A stretch of DNA of 8,760 nt from an uncultured Eubacteriales bacterium (GTDB taxonomy: Bacteria > Bacillota > Clostridia > Christensenellales > Borkfalkiaceae). Positions within the stretch are counted from its first letter, which is position 1; each line of letters begins with the position of its first letter. A program made the translations under genes and the position numbers. Location: contig CADBSX010000163.1 of assembly GCA_902797515.1 (NCBI GenBank), forward strand, positions 1 to 8,760, read 5' to 3'. Below, in pieces: positions 6,921-8,760 of this stretch. Below the pieces are notes generated by a model. It was not told where the DNA came from, searched no databases, and saw only the letters and a list, made by a program, of their open reading frames with translations.

Positions 6921-7220
6921 CTATTCTTCTTCGCCGAAACTTTCGTCCTCGACCTGATAAACGGTCGGCTTTTGCGCGGGCTTTTCGCCGTCGCGGCAGA
7001 GTTTTACGAGTATCGCGTCGTCGCCTATCCGCTCTATGCATCCGAAACCTATTATAAGTTCGTTCTTCGCGAAAAACGCGTTCTTCTTCCCGGGAACGAT
7101 TATCGCGCTTATCTTTCCGCTCGGAAAACTTATCACCGCGTCGCTTATCTTTCCGAGGTCTCTTCCGTCCGAAAGGTTTATCACGCTCTTTTTTTTCAAA
7201 TCGTTGTAGTTTATATCCAT
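6921..7220 (-). CDS. YlmC/YmxH-family PRC-barrel sporulation protein
   Basis: A small protein of the YlmC/YmxH family (PRC-barrel-like), restricted largely to endospore formers and annotated as sporulation-associated; biochemical role unknown. The product is 99 residues. The family pattern is clear: a short N-terminal helix (NYNDLKKKSVINL, 4-16), then NLSDGRDLGKISDAVIS (15-31), SGKISAIIVPGKK (34-46), and IIGFGCIERIGDDAILVKL (56-74). The C-terminal 25 residues (75-99) are an acidic tail rich in Glu, without clear family match. The frame is open 18 codons further upstream, but MDINYNDL is chosen because it fits the family start and has GGAG 10 nt upstream. It is monocistronic by appearance: a strong terminator lies upstream and the next gene has its own promoter. 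Which paralogue, ylmC or ymxH, cannot be decided. Confidence 0.85.
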   Translation of the reverse strand: MDINYNDLKKKSVINLSDGRDLGKISDAVISFPSGKISAIIVPGKKNAFFAKNELIIGFGCIERIGDDAILVKLCRDGEKPAQKPTVYQVEDESFGEEE

Positions 7221-7242
7221 AAATTCCCGTCTCCGTATTTTT

Positions 7243-7272
7243 ATACTATGCCCGCCGCCGCCCATATATAAC
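7243..7272 (-). promoter_or_regulatory. Candidate SigmaE-like (sporulation) promoter of the ylmC-like gene
   Basis: On the minus strand GTTATATA (7272-7265) and CATAGTAT (7250-7243) are separated by 14 nt. From memory, the Bacillus mother-cell SigmaE consensus is about GKMATATT-N14-CATACAMT; this gives 6 of 8 matches in each box with exact spacing. The predicted start would be near 7236, immediately before the GGAG SD, giving a very short leader. No good SigmaA -35/-10 pair is seen here. The assignment is inference. Confidence 0.4.
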
Positions 7273-7328
7273 AAATTTCGACTGATTTCGCTAACGGCTG
7301 ACCTTCGGGCGTCCGCGCCTTGACCGGA

Positions 7329-7362
7329 AAAACGTCGGGCATCCGACGATGCCCGACGTTTT
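7329..7362. terminator. Bidirectional intrinsic terminator after the RHS leftover
   Basis: Perfect 14-bp stem: AAAACGTCGGGCAT (7329-7342) pairs with 7349-7362 around a 6-nt loop. On the minus strand the stem ends in a TTTTT run and then CCGG, fitting a terminator for the RHS/immunity block, which ends 27 nt earlier. On the plus strand it is followed by TTTTCTATTAGTTTTTT. No gene on the plus strand needs it in this window. The remaining bases from 7273 to 7328 hold nothing I recognise. Confidence 0.88.
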
Positions 7363-7388
7363 CTATTAGTTTTTTAATTACAAAATCT

Positions 7389-7652
7389 TTAAAAATTGTC
7401 CGCGTTTATAAACCTGCATATCGTCGGATCGTAATATCTCGACTGCAAGTAATAAAAGCCCGTTTCCGTATCATAGTAATATCCGCGGTATCTGATCGGA
7501 TTAACGCTTGCCATAGTCCCGCTTTGGTAAGTTATATTTCCCCAAGCGTCGTATTCGTACGTAGCAACTATATTCCCGTTGCTGTCCCGTATCGCCACTA
7601 TATCTCCGAGCGTGTTCTTGTCGAAATAAAAAAATTCTTCATTATGGGACAT
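7389..7652 (-). pseudogene. Truncated RHS repeat-associated core fragment (orphan, no toxin tip)
   Basis: From about base 7650 to 7389 the translation matches the last part of the RHS core of Firmicute RHS proteins. The recognisable phrases, in order, are FDKNTLGDIVAIRDSNGN, YEYDAWGNITY, INPIRYRGYYYD-type (here VNPIRYRGYYYD), ETGFYYLQSRYYDP and RFINADNF. Intact proteins continue for roughly 20 residues to the YCNNNP...DPxG boundary and then a toxin. Here a TAA follows ADNF directly. The upstream thousands of bases of core are missing as well: the frame runs into the immunity gene. An ATG at 7652 could start an 87-residue product, but no SD precedes it. Six of seven isoleucines are ATA, as in the housekeeping genes. 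I read it as the remnant of an older RHS 3' end left downstream of an incoming toxin/immunity cassette, possibly serving as recombination homology. Confidence 0.8.
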
Positions 7653-7677
7653 AGTTTTTATGTGATTTAAATTCTCT

Positions 7678-8202
7678 TTATTTTGCATAAATTTCTGAAA
7701 AATACTTATCAAGGACAGAATCCCCATTGAACAATTCCTTACAAATTTTATCACCGTTTTCCAAAGGAACTCGTTTTCTTGATTTTGCGTTAATTAAAAA
7801 ATTTTCCGCTACTTTCCCTAAAGAAATGTCTTTCGATAATTCTACACATTTTTTCATCAATTTAAGACCTTCTTTTTCGTATTTTCTTTCAAAAGCGAAA
7901 TCAAGATACATTCCATGTAACGATAAACTATAACCAGCAATAAAATCAAAGACGGGATTTATGGTAAAATGTTCTAATCCGATATCGATATATTTTTTCC
8001 ATATATTTAAATAGGTTTGATAATTATATTGTTTTGGGGAAACGTTTACGTTTCCTTCAATGCTGAAATACCATGCATAACCTATTATTGCAGGCAAAAT
8101 CTCGTTCGGATCATCCCAAAAAATTTCTTCTAAATAAAGCAATAATGTATCATAATCCATAATTTGCTCGTATTGTTTTATTTTATCGTCAAAGAAAAAC
8201 AT
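7678..8202 (-). CDS. Probable immunity protein for the adjacent RHS toxin
   Basis: Family not recognised. The product is 174 residues, acidic and aromatic-rich (many Tyr, Phe, Trp), with no signal peptide or clear membrane segment, so it is probably a soluble, mostly helical cytoplasmic protein. Landmarks: MFFFDDKIKQYEQIMDYD (1-18), EEIFWDDPNEILPAIIGYAW (25-44), YLNIWKKYIDIGLEHF (64-79), and a C-terminal helix ending KYFSEIYAK. The immunity role is inferred from position: it starts one base after the toxin stop, with GGGGGA of the toxin end serving as SD, in the same direction. An upstream ATG at 8247 in the same frame lies inside the toxin and is less likely. The DNA is clearly AT-richer than the housekeeping genes and uses ATT as well as ATA for isoleucine, pointing to transfer with the toxin tip. 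Confidence 0.72.
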   Translation of the reverse strand: MFFFDDKIKQYEQIMDYDTLLLYLEEIFWDDPNEILPAIIGYAWYFSIEGNVNVSPKQYNYQTYLNIWKKYIDIGLEHFTINPVFDFIAGYSLSLHGMYLDFAFERKYEKEGLKLMKKCVELSKDISLGKVAENFLINAKSRKRVPLENGDKICKELFNGDSVLDKYFSEIYAK

Positions 8203-8203
8203 T

Positions 8204-8760
8204 TTATCCCCCGACAACAAAAAACGTCCCAATACGAACAAGACCATCTACAATCATGTAGCGCAATTCAAGCATTTCACCACCATATTCCATTGTTAAT
8301 ATATTAGGGTTACTTGCAAGCAAACTGCCGCCAGCTAACACCTTTCCAATCAAATTTTTAACTGATTGCTCCGTTACATTATTTAAAACTTTGTTTAAAA
8401 GATGTTTTCCTTGAAGAATATGCGAGAATTTATTAGTATCAAGAGATGCTTTTAATCCTAATTTTGCAGCTCGTACTCCGATGCCATTTGCATATGTCCC
8501 ACCAGCAATATAACCAATGCCATAGCCAACAGCCGCCCCTATGCCCGCTCCAATTATTCCTCCACCAAAAACACCTAAAATGGTCCAACCTGCGAGCTCC
8601 CAGCCCGTTGCTCCATTTTCTTCTGCAATATTATAAGCAATTACGCCACCTGCCGTGGCTCCGACAATTCCACCAATTATTGCACCTATTAAAATTGCTG
8701 TGGAAATCAAAAACTCTCCCGTGGGATCCGTAAACATTATCGGATTATTATTGCAGTAGG
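8204..8760 (-). CDS. RHS-family polymorphic toxin, C-terminal end (5' part beyond window)
   Basis: The frame is open to the right edge; 184 residues plus stop are visible. It begins YCNNNPIMFTDPTG (visible residues 1-14), the conserved end of the RHS core at which the variable toxin tip is attached. A glycine/alanine-rich hydrophobic stretch follows (about 19-87), with many GxxxG-type spacings and a WELAGW break. The last 78 residues form a compact domain with FSHILQGKH (histidines at visible 113 and 119) and a final strand-rich part (YGGEMLELRYMIVDGLVRI, 158-176). The H-I-x-x-x-K-H plus terminal Y/VDG pattern recalls a widespread RHS-linked toxin family (perhaps that named polymorphic toxin type 35), but I cannot confirm this. 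RHS proteins encapsulate and deliver the tip into competitor cells. Isoleucine codons are largely ATT, unlike the rest of the window. The next gene, 1 nt away, is the likely immunity gene. Confidence 0.85.
   Translation of the reverse strand, partial: YCNNNPIMFTDPTGEFLISTAILIGAIIGGIVGATAGGVIAYNIAEENGATGWELAGWTILGVFGGGIIGAGIGAAVGYGIGYIAGGTYANGIGVRAAKLGLKASLDTNKFSHILQGKHLLNKVLNNVTEQSVKNLIGKVLAGGSLLASNPNILTMEYGGEMLELRYMIVDGLVRIGTFFVVGG

Noticed and set aside
7221..7274. Longer start for the YlmC/YmxH-type gene
   Set aside because: The added residues cover the promoter-like and SD region and do not fit the family N-terminus; the ATG at 7220 does.
8446..8733. Plus-strand frame of 95 codons opposite the glycine-rich toxin segment
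   Set aside because: Its Leu/Gln/His richness is the antisense reflection of Gly/Ala/Ile repeats; no SD or family match.
1..8760. tRNA, rRNA, CRISPR array, insertion sequence or transposase
   Set aside because: I found no repeat-spacer pattern, tRNA cloverleaf, terminal inverted repeats or transposase motifs; the only mobile-like signal is the RHS tip exchange.

Overview
The window looks like chromosome from a Gram-positive, endospore-forming Firmicute, most likely an uncultured member of Clostridia. The support is a SigH-type sigma factor, a YlmC/YmxH-family sporulation protein, Mini-RNase III, and a split EcfA1/EcfA2/EcfT module. The housekeeping DNA is moderately GC-rich yet prefers ATA for isoleucine: all 18 isoleucines in recR are ATA. 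A placement near Christensenellales-like gut Clostridia is only a guess. Every gene I can support lies on the minus strand, so transcription runs from right to left.

Right part (about 7330-8760), accessory: the window opens inside the 3' end of an RHS polymorphic-toxin gene (8204-8760). It shows the end of the RHS core (YCNNNP...DPTG), a glycine-rich segment, and a C-terminal toxin-like domain. One base after its stop begins an AT-rich gene for a probable cognate immunity protein (7678-8202). Next comes a truncated leftover of RHS core (7389-7652) with no toxin tip, then a strong bidirectional terminator hairpin (7329-7362). The toxin tip and immunity gene are AT-rich and use isoleucine codons differently, while the core leftover resembles the host. 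This is the layout expected when a new toxin/immunity cassette displaces an older RHS tip.

Middle (6838-7328): a small PRC-barrel YlmC/YmxH-type gene (6921-7220) is preceded by a candidate SigmaE-like promoter. Just left of it is a near-perfect SigmaA promoter (TTGAAA, 17 bp, TGATATAAT), which should drive everything to its left.

Left part (1-6837), one compact co-directional operon: mrnC, rlmB, sigH, dnaX, ybaB/ebfC, recR, ecfA1, ecfA2, ecfT. The first two are 23S rRNA maturation and modification enzymes. SigH governs entry into sporulation. DnaX (clamp-loader tau/gamma), YbaB and RecR serve replication and recombinational repair. The ECF genes encode the shared energising module for vitamin/cofactor uptake. 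Most junctions overlap by 4-25 nt or are separated by 3-4 nt. The exceptions are dnaX-ybaB, which has a 31-nt gap with its own Shine-Dalgarno, and recR-ecfA1, where a perfect 12-bp GC-rich hairpin sits in a 45-nt gap. The operon joins two groups that are apart in Bacillus subtilis (mrnC-rlmB...sigH and dnaX-ybaB-recR) and adds the ECF genes. ecfT runs off the left edge.
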